NCBI GenBank assembly: GCA_902702965.1
Contig: CACRXP010000021.1
Span: 2,345,641 to 2,409,640 of the forward strand
Direction of reading: 5' to 3'
Length of the DNA stretch: 64,000 bases
Source of the DNA: Spirometra erinaceieuropaei
Taxonomy: Eukaryota > Platyhelminthes > Cestoda > Diphyllobothriidea > Diphyllobothriidae
The notes under the pieces were generated by a model. It did no database searches. It saw only the letters and a program-made list of their open reading frames with translations, and was not told the origin of the DNA. Below, piece after piece: positions 1 through 11,389 of the stretch. Position numbers and translations under genes: made by a program. Each line of letters opens with the position of its first letter. Positions within the stretch are counted from its first letter, which is position 1.

Positions 1-1382
1 TCTGAGGAGGTGTATGACTGAGTGAGCTTGCGCGCAGGGCGTAAGTGGCACAACTTCCAAATGCTTCTGCAAATGTTCGAATTGCAACGTCGGTTGCCAA
101 CCTTAAAATCCACCACATTTAGCGCGTCAGATTTCGAAAAGAAACAAGGTCAGTAAGTGTGTTCTTTAAGGTGACCATGAAAAAAATGCATCGGTAGAGT
201 TCATATTTACGAAATGCCAGTCGTAAAATTACAAACGCCATGATTTCATATGTCTGAAAAATAAGATTTGGGCGAAAAGAGCTGTTCGTCTGCTTGATAT
301 AAATCTCCATTCGCATCAAAGATACCATCACAAAACGACTGTTTTGCTTAGAGTAAAGCATCAGACACATTTCCATGATTATGGGATTGTGGCACCGCGA
401 TAAAAAATGTTCTCTCATCACCTTACTGTCTGCGAACCCAAACACCAAAGACCAACTCCGATTACGTGGAGAACATGTACATCGAAGCCTCGAAAGCCCT
501 CCTAGAGACTGCGTCTCCTATGCAACTTCTGCAAGGCCGGCATGATAAAGAACACATGTCCCTTAGAGCAGTAGGTTCATGTGCGAAAAGTACAAAAAGG
601 GGATTTTTTGTATGGAAAGGCGGCAGGATCTTTAGAAACGTAATCGCGCAGTTAATTCGTTCCAAGAAGCGATCCACGCATGAAAAAGAGTGAGAACAGG
701 CGTAGATAACAACGCCCCAGGAGGCGAGGAAAAGTGCCAAAGGGGTCTATGTAAGTGGACATTTTTGGCGATTATTGATCACGTGAAGCCGCCAAAGTAG
801 CAGGTTACTGAACACACGGTTGCACAGAATGCTGGCTGAGAAGAGGTCAGACATCGAGCGGCACTTGGCACACTTGCTCGTCCTGTACAGGATCTTATGG
901 ATTTACAGTGTGTGCATCAACACCCTAGTGCCTCTGACAACAAATCGGGCGGGCTGATAATGTGGCGAACTAAACCACTTTTACATAAATTGTGATATTT
1001 TAATGTTACACGCAGACTGACGTCGAAAAGCTAGAAAATATTTGCGTATGACCATTTAATTTCAAAAATTGTGCGAAATAAATAAGTTTAGAAGCATGCT
1101 TTTTCAAAGAGATGGATGGTAACTTGTCTCCACAGATACTGATGAAAAAATGGTGGGTAAGTGTAGCTTGTAAGTCTTTCTGCGGTTATCTACCCGTATA
1201 GATTTTAGTTTGTGGAACACCCTTCGTAAATTGAATGTTTGCACCGATATTATTTTTGCCCCGACAGGTTGGCAGCTTGACACCGATCGGTCAATTTTTC
1301 GTCTCCGATGGACCGCAGACTGGCAGGTTTCAGACACATACACGTGCTGCTGACAGGGGCGAACAGGTGAGTTCCAGGAAAC
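1..1382. other. Unassigned sequence at window start
   Basis: No gene is recognised here. The overlapping open frames at 119-740 on both strands are short, have no recognisable motif and lack convincing splice signals. Nothing in this stretch recurs elsewhere in the window at a level visible by eye. Confidence 0.5.
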
Positions 1383-1505
1383 AGTTCAGAAGACGAAGAC
1401 ACGATCACAGTAAAAGTAAATTAATTGGCCTGACGTTTCGGATTCTTGCTCGGAGTCATCATCCGAGACAGTCACAAATAAGGGTAATAGTGGCACAATG
1501 GTGAC
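1383..1505 (-). repeat. PLE tail (pseudo-LTR), inverted copy
   Basis: Read on the minus strand this stretch matches the plus-strand stretch at about 2120-2235: both run from a TTGTGCCAC.ATAACCCTTAT block through the hammerhead motif to GTCAGGCCAATTAATTT. The two copies flank a GIY-YIG endonuclease fragment in inverted orientation. PLEs are known for complex terminal repeats, including inverted partial copies, so this is read as the left end of a rearranged PLE. Confidence 0.7.
1427..1470 (-). ncRNA. PLE small hammerhead ribozyme, decayed copy 1
   Basis: On the minus strand: stem I strand TGTCT, core CGGATGA (consensus CTGATGA, second position mutated), stem II, then GAAAC-GTC and the stem I partner AGGCC. 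The GAAACGTC junction has no stem III loop, as in the small PLE-associated hammerheads known to cleave as dimers. The core mutation makes activity unlikely. Confidence 0.6.
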
Positions 1506-2112
1506 CCGCTACTACGCCAGTAAACACCAGGAGTCGTTTGGCGGATCTGGTGCAGTTGCGGACAAAGCAACTTCGTCGGAGAAACTGAGAGATTACTCCG
1601 GACGGGGATTGCCGAGCACGCAGCAGCAGTGAGGCGGGGAGACGCTAGCTCTCAGGTGGCAGCTCATTTGACGGGACCCGGCCATATTTTCAAGTCTCCA
1701 GAAGTCTTAATCCTTGCAAAGGGCGACAGCCGCGTGTGCCGTGCGCTGCTTGTGTCATGGTTCTCAGGCCCGCAATCCATGAACAAGTGTAATGAACTCC
1801 CGTTACCGTATTCCGTGATAAGATTTTCTGTNNNNNNNNNNNNNNNNNNNNNNNNNNNNNNNNNNNNNNNNNNNNNNNNNNNNNNNNNNNNNNNNNNNNN
1901 NNNNNNNNNNNNNNNNNNNNNNNNNNNNNNNNNNNNNNNNNNNNNCCCGGTGTCAGTGAGCCAATTTGCCGAGCCATTTTCGCACCAGCATCCGATTAAG
2001 GACTCCTGCGCGGTCCGACAAGCCATCATCGTATCAGTAACGACCCCAGCGGTGATTGCGAGAGATGTTACTTATAGTACGCATATGGTCCCACGTTCGT
2101 ACGTGCTATAAA
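1506..2112 (+). pseudogene. PLE GIY-YIG endonuclease fragment
   Basis: Translating the plus strand across frameshifts gives the GIY-YIG module of a Penelope-like retroelement: a VVWRIWCSCGQSN-like beta strand region (start degraded), VGET.RLLR, then IAEHAAAVRRGDASSQVAAH and TGPGHIFK, followed by GPQSMNKCNELPLPYSV. The same order of motifs occurs in the cleaner copy at 37.6-38.3 kb on the minus strand. The copy is interrupted by the assembly gap and has no reverse transcriptase. The GIY-YIG nuclease nicks the target DNA during PLE integration (family knowledge). Confidence 0.75.
1832..1945. other. Assembly gap (run of N)
   Basis: 114 undetermined bases lie inside the PLE endonuclease fragment. 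Any frame read through this stretch is artificial. Confidence 1.
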
Positions 2113-2151
2113 TACTGCACTCCTTGTGCCACCATAACCCTTATTAGCAAC

Positions 2152-2196
2152 TGTCTGGGATGATGTCTTCGAGCGGGTAATCCGAAACGTCAGGCC
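2152..2196 (+). ncRNA. PLE small hammerhead ribozyme, decayed copy 2
   Basis: TGTCT, core GGGATGA (mutated from CTGATGA), stem II region, GAAACGTC and AGGCC in the order of a type I hammerhead with no stem III loop. It lies in the right tail of the PLE fragment and is the inverted partner of the copy at 1427-1470. Core changes suggest it is inactive. Confidence 0.6.
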
Positions 2197-2240
2197 AATT
2201 AATTTCGTGTTCCAGCGATCGCATTTTATTCTTCTGCTTG

Positions 2241-2510
2241 CACGCGCTTCTATTGGTCCTGGAAAGGTTAGCCACTTCTCTGCGTTATTAAATCATGCGA
2301 TCTCGCTGAAACTGGAAGACTGCTCTGAACGTGAATTGCTGAAAACGCGGCAGCACTGCGGAGAATTGACACCAACTCTCAAGTCCGGATCTATTTGACG
2401 AGACCCAGCCACGCATTCAAGTTCGATAAGGTCGAAAGTCTCTCGAGAGGTGATAGTCACGTGAGTTGCGAGTTATTTGAGTCATGTTTCACGGGAACCC
2501 AGTCTATCAA
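2241..2510 (+). pseudogene. Second PLE endonuclease fragment
   Basis: After the tail at 2113-2240 a further plus-strand stretch matches the PLE endonuclease at 50.4-50.6 kb: CTGGAAGACTGCTCTGAACG, then a block with CCAACTCTCA, CATTCAAGTTCGATAAGG, and GGAACCCAGTCTATCAACA. Several frameshifts and stops are present. It is either a second insertion or a tandem remnant of the first. Confidence 0.6.
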
Positions 2511-2712
2511 CACGTGTATTGACTTCTTCGAGTCAGCAACCACAACGGACCTGTTAGATTATCCACTCAACGTGGAATTGGCGTCATGCGGAACACCCGG
2601 AAGTTCTCCAGAAGAGTATTGAAAGCATGGAATCGTCTGTCTGAGGAGGTTGCTATGTCCATTTCCGTAGAATCTTGCAAGGAAAAGCTAAAGTACTATA
2701 GCGGTACGCACC
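2505..2712 (+). pseudogene. CR1-like LINE, C-terminal RT tail
   Basis: Two frames joined by a frameshift give DFFESATTTDLLDYPL and then TRKFSRRVLKAWNRLSEEV followed by a VESCKEKL motif. This is the conserved extreme C-terminus of CR1-type LINE reverse transcriptase ORFs (FF..R....WN.LP..V......FK..L). The minus-strand copy at 48.7-49.4 kb has the matching DVFELATTTNLRGHPVELR and VVKAWKDLSANIV. It abuts the PLE fragment directly, with no domain upstream. Confidence 0.65.
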
Positions 2713-5700
2713 ACAATGCCGCCCCATCGCTCATACCGACGACCAATGTTTACGCATAATTACTGATACAACGCTACTAAAATACATAAGTATCTTTTGT
2801 TTATGGAATGCACTATTGTCTTGGTCTCTGCGCACTTATTGCCATTTAATATGGCGTTTGCAGACGTCTGAGACCGCAGTACTTTCTCTGGGGCACATTC
2901 ATGCTTAAATAAACTACTGTACAGCACATGGACGCGTTCACACATATCTGTCATTTCTGATAACTCATGAAAAGTTTGGTTATCTGTACAGATATGATAT
3001 TATCATGCTATTTGTTTCATGTCCCCTTTCCCAATTTTTAATATACTTCCGCTGCTTTTAACATATAGGGAGTCCATAGGCGTACATTTAAATTTCTCTT
3101 GAATTGACTTCAAGCTGTAATGCACATAACTTCGGAAAGGGTGAAATATTACCATGTCCTAACTACAACAATAACCCTCATATAAAACTAAGCCCTTGCC
3201 CTAATCTAAACCGTATTGCCAATCTAATCCTTATCTCAGCAGTTAACTACTAGCCCCCACCTTGACCCAAAACGTGGTCCTGACTTGCCTTACCGTTAAC
3301 TTCAAATCTAGACTTAAGCCTAATCCCTAGTCCGAAGGCTAAAAGCCACCCCTGCTATAGGCGACTCCGGCTCTCATGTTTTATTTAGGGGGCCATATAG
3401 GTCAGTCCCAACTTTATTTTCCCGAAACGTTACCTGATTCCGGATATGTGGTGTTAAAATGCAGAAGCCGTGCCAGCGCCCCATTCTCCGGCTCCTGGCC
3501 GTCAGTGGACGGCCGCGACAACCGTCCTCCCTTCGGGGCACGCCGTTAACGCTTGGCCACCCCCTCAGTCTTATTCTGAGGCGTCTCTTTTCAAGCGGCA
3601 CTGACTCACGGCGGCGTCCCGAAACTGGCACTATTTCACATACGTCGGCCGGCTTCGCTTGTCACCTGTGGGCCCTCGTGATCACATACGTCTCTGAGTC
3701 AGCCAATGACGTGTCAAACACCCGGCTAATCACTTGTTTATGCCTGAGCGGTCTGCCAAGCCCGCGTAAACGAAGCAAAACTAATCATAAACACCTCCCA
3801 ATGGACGCGCCGTTCTGACCCCCCGGCATACAGGATGAATCAGCCACTCCAGCTATCCGCCCATTGTCAGTAGACTGGACGAACTCATAATGTTATGACT
3901 AATGATGATATGGTATTCTAGAACACCGCAAAGTAAAGCAGTTAGCAGTTTGTAGGATGACATTTAGGAAATCTGATATAACTTTGCTTTCAACAGCATT
4001 TGGACGGCAAATCTTTCTATGATCTGGCTAAATGGCAACTGTCCTTCTCAATCTAATTTGCCCGCGGCAAATCAAAGCAGAGCGCATGAACCACAGCCAC
4101 CCTGGATACCGAGACAACTCCAACTCCTGTTAGAAGCAACACCTTCAGACCACTAACACATGCATGTTTTGGTTACACAGCGGAGACGGAATTCACGCAA
4201 CCTCCCACTCATCGTAAGAGTAATCAAATTTGTCCAAAAAACGCCTGAATTACAAAGGCTTCTATTGGGACTGCTGTGTGTTCAAATATGTTTATTCGGA
4301 GATGCAGAGCCTTTTGCCTACTATAGTTAACTGACGCGGAAACCCGTGCTTCCCGCAGAAGTGCTGGTAGGGAACAGCATGCATTAGGAATTAGAAATGA
4401 ACGCAAAACCACTTAAAATATTAGAAACAAGAAAAACACATGGAACTAAACAAGTTAATAGAAAAGAAGGAATTTCGAAAATTATTGGAACTGGGAAGAT
4501 TAACATTAGATATGTAGGGGGGGGCAGGCGTATGCCATATTTCCTGATTATCTTGCTGCGTTTTTGTGGATACGATGTGCGGGACGTCGCTGTAGTAAAC
4601 AGCTTCACTCTACCTACTGAGTAGTCATCATTAGTGATTTAATATTTTGCGGGCATTTTGAGGATACAGGTTTCGGCGAAGTTGATGAACTGTCATTTGA
4701 CGTGCATTTATTGAAATGTCCGGCTTCATAAACGAAACAACGATGAGACACGCAGTGTGTGAAACTACTACAGGTAATTTTTCAGCTTTGCCGGATAAGG
4801 CGGACATCTTTGATTATTTTGTTTACAGCCCTTTTTTAACTCACTGGTGCTAGGTTTACAACCACTGGCAGGTCGACATTTCGACCATCGTTGTCGACGA
4901 TGTCCTCCGCCTGTGCCACAGCAAATTAAGAACAGACACCATGAAGTGTGTGTGAATTAGTTTATAGTGGTAGTGGATTCGCACAGCATTTAACGTACTT
5001 TCTCCTTCTTCCCCGTCTCAGCTTGGCGTCAAGTTAGATTCAAGAAGACCAAAGTCGGGAGGAGACGTAGGTGTCTGGCACGGCCTTACCCTCACGTAGG
5101 CGTACCACAAACACCTGACCAGAATTTGAACAAGCAACCAAAAATGGGTTAGAGAAAGAAAGATGACAAAAGGTACCGTGTAAACATGCTCACAACTCGT
5201 ATACCCAGCAAAAATGCATGCAAAATTGCCGGCAGGAAATCAGATGCCAGAGAACTGCCAGCTCTAGTCGTGGTTTGTTAAATCACGGCTTAGCAGACGA
5301 ACACAGTCCTCAGATCCCGATTGGAAGCTACTAATACCAAATAAGTACGCAGGAGGGGTAATTGCGTGCTTTAGTGCCATTTGTGCATCACATGAAAAGC
5401 CTCATAACTAAATAACAGTTCTTTCAATACATTCGCGGAAAATCACGTGTAAAGAATTAGTTCTCATTCATATAGCAAAAATGCCAGTGAAAACATTGCT
5501 AAGGATTCCCCCGTGTATGCCACGAAACGGCGTTTATATGCGGAGACTCAACGGCCGTATTCAGTAGTAAATCACTTACGTCCTGTGATATGGTAAAGGG
5601 ACGGTAGCCGGTCGTTACGGGACTCACTAGTGCTGTTGGTTCTTGAGCTCTCCCTTTCTCTCTATCCTAACCAACAGTCAAAATGCGGCGCTTAATGTAA

Positions 5701-5887
5701 GCAGCATGAAATTGCACATTCCCGATCGTATCCAACAGGACAACGACCCCGTAGACCAGTAGGTAGGGCTATGTGCTTCCAGTCAACATGTTCACGGATG
5801 AAGCCGCAGGTGTTATGAACTTCGGAGTTGAACTTGGTTCGGAAAACAGTTAAAATCGTCTAACTCGTGTAGTTGAGACTTGCGTTT
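2713..5887. other. Unassigned sequence, including a GC-rich island
   Basis: No gene is recognised. 3190-3340 is rich in loose CCTAA/CCTAAT words. 3455-3830 is clearly more GC-rich than its surroundings and carries open frames on both strands (119 aa plus, 85 aa minus), but neither shows a motif I recognise. 4390-4620 has overlapping open frames on both strands of similar length, which is typical of chance. Confidence 0.4.
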
Positions 5888-7060
5888 CTGATAACTCGGA
5901 AGGTGAGCGCATGGAACGTTATCAGGAAAGACTTCCGGCCCGTGGAGCTTCCAATTCCTGAAAGGCCGTCGTGGGATATGTCAAGTGAAATGTCTTGACA
6001 ACATTGTATAAATGTTTCGGCGCCGTATGTAGATTTTCTGCTGTTGTAAGCTTGGGAACTCCTTGTGATTGTGTTTCGTGCCAACGAGATATTGAGTATC
6101 ATGCAGCAAAAATACTGCCGATCGCTGCGTTTCTGTGCCTTAAAATTTCTGTGCCTATTTTCCAATTCTCCTCTCTCTCTCTCTCTGTAGTCCCTCTGAA
6201 ATGTCTAGCGCCATAGATGATGCACTAATGTGTGGATCTCTACGCAACGATTTGTACCCTTTTTTTCTAATCACTCGGAGCACTGCGGGCCTGCTCCGCA
6301 GAAACAACCGTGCCGCAACCGCATCCAGGAATGGCAGCTGCAGTCATGCCCATGGATGAGATGACGACGGATGTGGAGGAGGATATGGCACGTTCGTGTG
6401 GGAGTGATTGCGCAGAACGTTCTTAGGAAAGACTTTCGGACCCGTGGCGCCTCCACTGTCTGAAAGTCTGTCGAGGGATTTGTCAAGTGAAATATTTGAT
6501 AACAGCGTTTAAAATGTTTCGGTATCGCATGTGGGGTTTTTGCTGTTGTAAGCTTGGAAACCCTTTTTAATTGCGTTTCTTAACAGCAAGATATTGAGTA
6601 TCATGCAGCAACAATAGTGCCGATCTACGCGTTCCCTTAACAAGTATGTGTCTTTCTATCCCTCAGTCTCTCTATCTATTTTCCACTTCTCCTCCCTCTC
6701 TGTAGTAACACCAAAAACTTCCAGCGACACAGACGATGTAGGACTCTGTGGACCTCTGCGCACCGGTTTGAGGCTCCTATTCCCAACCACTTAGAGCGCT
6801 TCCGGCCTGCTCCGTAGAAACAACCGCGTCCGTAGCCGTGTTTACGAGATCTGTTGCCTCATTGTGGATGGCAGCTGAACGCATGCCGATGGATGAGATG
6901 GCAATGGAAACGAAGGAGGATACGGCATGTTCATGTGGTCCTGCCACTTCTGCTTCGGCGGCGATGGCGGTGGCGGAGGATGTCGTCGCGAGTATCGCGG
7001 CCATCCAGGAGTTTGCTAAATGTTGGCCGCACTATCCCGACTCCTCAACTGCTCTCTAGA
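5888..7060 (+). repeat. Tandem repeat, two units of about 502 bp, part open
   Basis: Landmarks recur about 502 bp apart: TCAAGTGAAATgTcTTGAcAACA at 5981 and its variant at 6483, ATATTGAGTATCATGCAGCA, a pyrimidine tract ending in CTCTGTAG at about 6190 and 6703, and CCTGCTCCG.AGAAACAACCG. After the tract, both units contain an open frame with MPMDEM and an acidic stretch; unit 2 stays open from about 6807 to the stop at 7059 and is Ala/Met-rich. The conserved tract resembles a splice acceptor, so a duplicated plus-strand exon is possible, but unit 1 is shorter and shifted. Function unknown. Confidence 0.55.
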
Positions 7061-8260
7061 GGCCTTGAAGGCCAAATGGTAAGTTTTCTCATCTGAAGAC
7101 CCCGTAGGGCGTAATCGGTTTTTGTTTTCTGTGTAGTGCCTTACGATGGTGTCGGAGGTGACTTGCAATTTTCGCTACCATCAGATTTGTTGTCTAGGTT
7201 TCTTTTTTGGTTCGTTTTACAGAATTGGCCTCTAAGGATTTGACGCTTACTTATAAATTTAGGTTTTGTTGTTCACGAAAAGATCAGCTTTTAAAGGTTC
7301 TTATGTGAGAGCAGTCATTCCATGGGCTTTTATGTAAATACTGTCGATCGGCCCCTACAAATCTGTAAGTTCAATGTTTTCGCTCTATAGGATATAGCTA
7401 AATTATCTTTGACCCCAGCCCTGCCATCACTAGATATTGGACCTTCGTAACGAACCCAGTAATATTGTGTCATGATAATGAGTGATTTTTACTAACAGGA
7501 TAATATCTACCCATTTGTGCCTGTAATGAAGCTACTAGAGATTTTGTGTTGGCTATATACAGCTCATCCGTAGGTGTTGACTTTCGGCAACGTACAGAAA
7601 AAGTGGAAAGTGGGACATCAACCTCGCTCAGCTGGCGGGTAAAAAGCATCTCTGTCATCCATGAAGTCCACTTTCGTCGAAAATGTGCTACAAGCTTGGA
7701 TGCTATGAGGTGTTTGATTAATTAACATGTGAAAAGGGAAAAACGCTCTCTTTCGCTATCATGATATCGTGATAGTTATCCCGGGCAACTCTCACATGTG
7801 TAGTTCTGATGTGATCGAGCCGTTTTGGAGAATTCATTGTAGAGTACGCGCGGAGACGCTTTAAGCGCGCGTTATTTCACTGACAGCAGGGCGAGTTAAC
7901 CTTTCTAAGCAACTGGAGCGGATTCTGCATTGGAGGCTGTGTTTTATTCTTTGTGCGTTTTGCGTTTGCCCATTGATGTTTGGTTGCTGCTGCCTGAAGC
8001 GGTCGGTATCTGTCTTGTCTCAATTTACTTCCATGCTTATCGCAAATTTTCGCTTTTTCTAGTTTTCTAACTGATGGGTTCGCACGTAACCCTACAATTT
8101 GTGCTCAATGTTGAGTTTCTATCCGAATTGCTCGACCGTGACGTCTGAAGCGTCTTAACTCACCTCTAAGAGATATCAAGCACAAAAGGGTCAGAATTGT
8201 ATGAGATGTCACTCAGCCGGTGATCCCGCGATACCCAGTAAATTCCCTGACTGTACGTAT
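7061..8260. other. Unassigned sequence
   Basis: No gene, RNA or repeat recognised. Open frames are under 65 codons. Confidence 0.4.
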
Positions 8261-9185
8261 AATGAGTGACCGATCTCAGGAAATGTCGGCCACAATTTTG
8301 AAATGCGTCTTCGATTAAGAAGGATAACTTAGGTGGGGTTGTAGTATTGATTATCTTACGGAATAATCCTATGGTATTTCGGACTGGGCAAGATGTCCGC
8401 TTTTAAATTCATTTTTTTCAATCTGCACTAGTAACCGTATTCGAAAATGACTTCTTAAGTAGCATGCATCACGTTAATTTATATTATGACTCGTTTGATA
8501 GGGAATCACGTCATGTTCATATTTTATAATCGAAAGAAGTGTATATTTAGGTTTTAAAAAAGTTTACAATTATTAGCTTTTTCAAGACCGTGTAATGTCC
8601 ATTCATACAGCATCGTACCTGTCCATTTTCCACAGCTCCTCGTGAAATGTACAGCATAGTCCTCATCCATTGCAAAGTCTATGCATATAATATGGCAGCT
8701 TTATAAGGGCAAAGAAAAATGTATTATTTTCTTAACGCGGACCGCATGCACCTTGTAGACTTAAATCACTAGGCGCTAATGCGACGACGGATCAGGCTCC
8801 AAAATATTCGGGAAATAGACAACTTTTTAAAGACCTTATAGAATACCTCTTCGAGTATAAAATATAAAGATGACATGAATCTCTTTCAAACGACTGAACA
8901 AAAGCATGTTTTTCGTGGTTTCTATGAAATATATTTGAATTTGCAAGGCTATCGAAATTTGATGGGAAAATGCATGCTACTTAATTAGTCGTTTAATTAT
9001 CAAGTACGGCTTCTACAGGATATAAAAAGGCAGTGCATCCAAAAGCCGACATTCTGTCGAATCCGAAAAATTATAGGACTACACCGCAAGATAATCAGTA
9101 TTAGAACGTCACCTAAGTAATCCTTCCTAATCAAAAACGCATTTCAGAATTTTGGCAGACATTTCATGTGATCGGTCACTCACTG
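8261..9185. mobile_element. MITE with long terminal inverted repeats, mariner type
   Basis: The left end reads AATGAGTGACCGATCTCAGG and the reverse complement of the right end reads CAGTGAGTGACCGATCACAT. The two arms can be followed inward for about 250 bp through GAAATGCGT.TTCGATTA and GATTATCTT.CGG. The interior has no transposase frame. CAGTG ends next to TA are typical of Tc1/mariner-type non-autonomous elements. Other copies lie at 11.4, 21.9, 42.5 and 61.0 kb. Confidence 0.75.
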
Positions 9186-9741
9186 TACGCTCCAACAAGT
9201 AGGGGCTTTTTGATCCCGCCTGCCCTAGGAGGTACGTCTGTCGACTAAATTACGCTGGCTTCTCGGGTAGTGGAGAGTTTACCTTGGGCAATAACACCTC
9301 GATTGTATCACAGACCGTATTTTGACTAAAAATGAATTGCATTGAAATGAATCCTCTTCGCAAATGCCATCTGCTCAAATTGAAATAAATGGCTTCCTTA
9401 GGGGTCTTTTAAACTCACATGACTGAACGCCTTGATCACTTGTCCTGCTCGGGCATCATTAACTTGAATTCCCATAAGTTGAGTCTAGTTGCTACTGTTC
9501 GCTCCACTCTAAGTATTGCGGAGTTAGTTGCCTATGAACGCGAATACGCGGATACGGGGTCGCCTGCGAAATTTTCCAGTTGTACTTCAAAATAATTTTC
9601 TGATATGGCCGAAAAGATCGTACGCTGCATGAAGTGGTCAAATCACGCCTGTGGAGAAGACCCAGCGGGCGAACGCCTTAAAATGTTTGTCGCTCGGAAA
9701 GATGGTAAATATTATTTTGCAAACCAAAATAAGAGCGACAG

Positions 9742-9742
9742 C

Positions 9743-9775
<33 letters not shown>

Positions 9776-9797
9776 TACTATTGCTGCTGCTGCTGCA
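9742..9797. repeat. Compound TAC/TGC microsatellite
   Basis: (CTA)n followed by (TGC)n after a conserved 120-bp leader. The same leader and compound tract recur at 57505-57561 in the right duplication arm, with different unit numbers. Confidence 0.9.
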
Positions 9798-10019
9798 TGG
9801 GGCAAGATCCACCCAAACCACGTTCCCGAAGTTTCCCACCAGCAAAATAATTACCGTCTCTAAAAAAGAGGGATAGATAATTCATAAATTAGTCTTTTAG
9901 CTTCCAATGTTGCTATAAGGCGGGATGGCATGTTAACTACTTAGTTGTCTATAGTGGTTTGGTCTATGTAATTATTAAGCAAAATATTCAAATATATTCT
10001 TTAAAAACCATGAAGGAAA

Positions 10020-10360
10020 ATATTTTTGTTTGACTCGTTCAATAGATAATCACGTTATGAGCATATTTTATGGCGAAAGAAAATGTTTAACTTGGTTTTA
10101 AAAAGTTTCAAATTATGGGATTTTTCAAGACCGTGCAATGTTCATTCATACATCATCGTACCTCTTCGTTACCCACTGCTCCTCATCAAATGTACATCAT
10201 AGTCCTCATCTTTTGCAAAGTTTATGGATATAATATGGCATCTTTATAAAGGCAAAGAAAAATGTTTGATTTTCTTTACTCGGACCGCATGCAACTTGTA
10301 GACTGAAATCACTAGGCGTTAATGCAACATTTTGTTAGGCTCCAAAGTATTCAGGACTTA
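10020..10360. mobile_element. MITE interior fragment
   Basis: Matches the interior of the 8.3-kb MITE (TTCAAGACCGTG.AATGTTCATT, ATTCATACATCATCGTACCT, GCGGACCGCATGCA variant). Related fragments are at 58130-58440 and 59480-59750. The inverted ends are missing. Confidence 0.6.
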
Positions 10361-10440
10361 GTACACTTTCGTAAAACCAAATTATACTCTCCTGTATGGG
10401 AAACTAAACTGCAAATAAAATTTTGCGTTGAGAGCCCCTG

Positions 10441-10502
10441 CCTTACTTCCTAATCCGCAATCCTTAACCCCCTAATCCCAACTCCTAAACCTAACTCCTG
10501 AA
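10441..10502. repeat. Degenerate telomere-like CCTAA tract
   Basis: Runs of CCTAATC, CCTTAACCC, CCTAACTCC. Similar tracts are at 58505-58572 and 60030-60142, each just downstream (in minus-strand terms) of a terminal exon copy. They resemble decayed (TTAGGG)n but contain no perfect array. Confidence 0.6.
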
Positions 10503-10662
10503 ATGTGCGGTTACATAATGAAATTTTGAAGTGAATTCAAATTCAGATTACACAATTCAACAAGAGATCACTCAGTCACGCAGAGTTTTCCACCGAGTAA
10601 AAAGGTCCTGGGTTTTTTCGCGAGCGAGACATTTTCAAGATAAATTCGATTTTTTATTTAAT

Positions 10663-10668
10663 TTTATT
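10663..10668 (-). terminator. Polyadenylation signal AATAAA for terminal exon 1
   Basis: AATAAA on the minus strand lies about 100 nt after the stop codon of the terminal exon. A second overlapping AAATAAA follows. The same hexamer sits at the corresponding place after the other two terminal exon copies (58.73 and 60.30 kb). Confidence 0.6.
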
Positions 10669-10770
10669 CTCTGAAGAACAGAAACGGAAAACGATATGAT
10701 GGAATCGTCAACGTCATTTTGGACAAGAAAGCCGGAAACGAACACCGTCGTCGCCGGATGCACAAGCCAA

Positions 10771-10964
10771 TCAGAATGCGACCATCAAGGACAAACATAG
10801 GATAGAGAAGCCGGCGACAGAAATAACTGAAACTTTAATGGCTTCTGAAAAATTTGGCTGATCAGGAGATCCAGGTGAGAATGTTTTGTTTGTTTTGTTA
10901 CCGGTGTCTTCGGTTTCAGACGATTCTATGAGTGTAGGAACAATGCCGTTGGACGGTCCTAGGT
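10771..10964 (-). CDS. Terminal exon 1: hydrophobic, GPI-signal-like C-terminus
   Basis: The exon begins after a strong acceptor (TTTCTTTTCTTGCATACAG) in phase 1 and runs 194 nt to a TGA. It encodes about 63 residues: LGPSNGIVPTLIESSE, an Asn/Thr/Ser-rich stretch with three N-glycosylation sequons (NKT, NKT, NFS), then KVSVISVAGFSILCLSLMV ending three residues later. A Ser/Asn-rich spacer followed by a hydrophobic tail at the extreme C-terminus fits a GPI-anchor signal or a tail anchor. Two other copies (58844-59037, 60482-60675) have exactly the same length, stop and acceptor with amino-acid substitutions, which supports real coding. The GPI call is inference. Joins in frame to the Glu-rich exon at 12.6 kb. 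Confidence 0.75.
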
Positions 10965-11389
10965 CTGTATGCAAGAAAAGAAACATCTTGTAAAGCCTTT
11001 TTATGCTCCTCTTTTCATCAAGATTAAAGAATGTAGTCAACATGCTTCCAACTCACAAGGAATGGCGTTCCTTTCGCCGGCATAAAGAATTATGTGCAGC
11101 CTTATTTTTGAGTAAAGTGGTTGATTTGTACTTTTTTGCAATATTCCCTTGCGCCTACATCACATAGAACGTGCTGTGATCGCGGCAGAATTTAACTGTC
11201 TGACGAAATGTGGAACCTCGAACTGAAATATGTAATGCATTTGTTTTTTTCAAACGACCTAAAAAATGCCTGAAAGCTAATAAACAATGTAGGCCGGTGT
11301 CAGCTGGCAAAACGAAAGCTTACTATGCAGTGTCATTTATGCATTAGTGAGCCAATTTTTATTAATGAACCAGTGCTATTTACATACGG

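Noticed and set aside
1629..2111. 160-codon plus-strand frame across the N run
   Set aside because: It is open only because the 114 Ns are read as unknown residues. The two sides are PLE endonuclease and tail sequence in different contexts.
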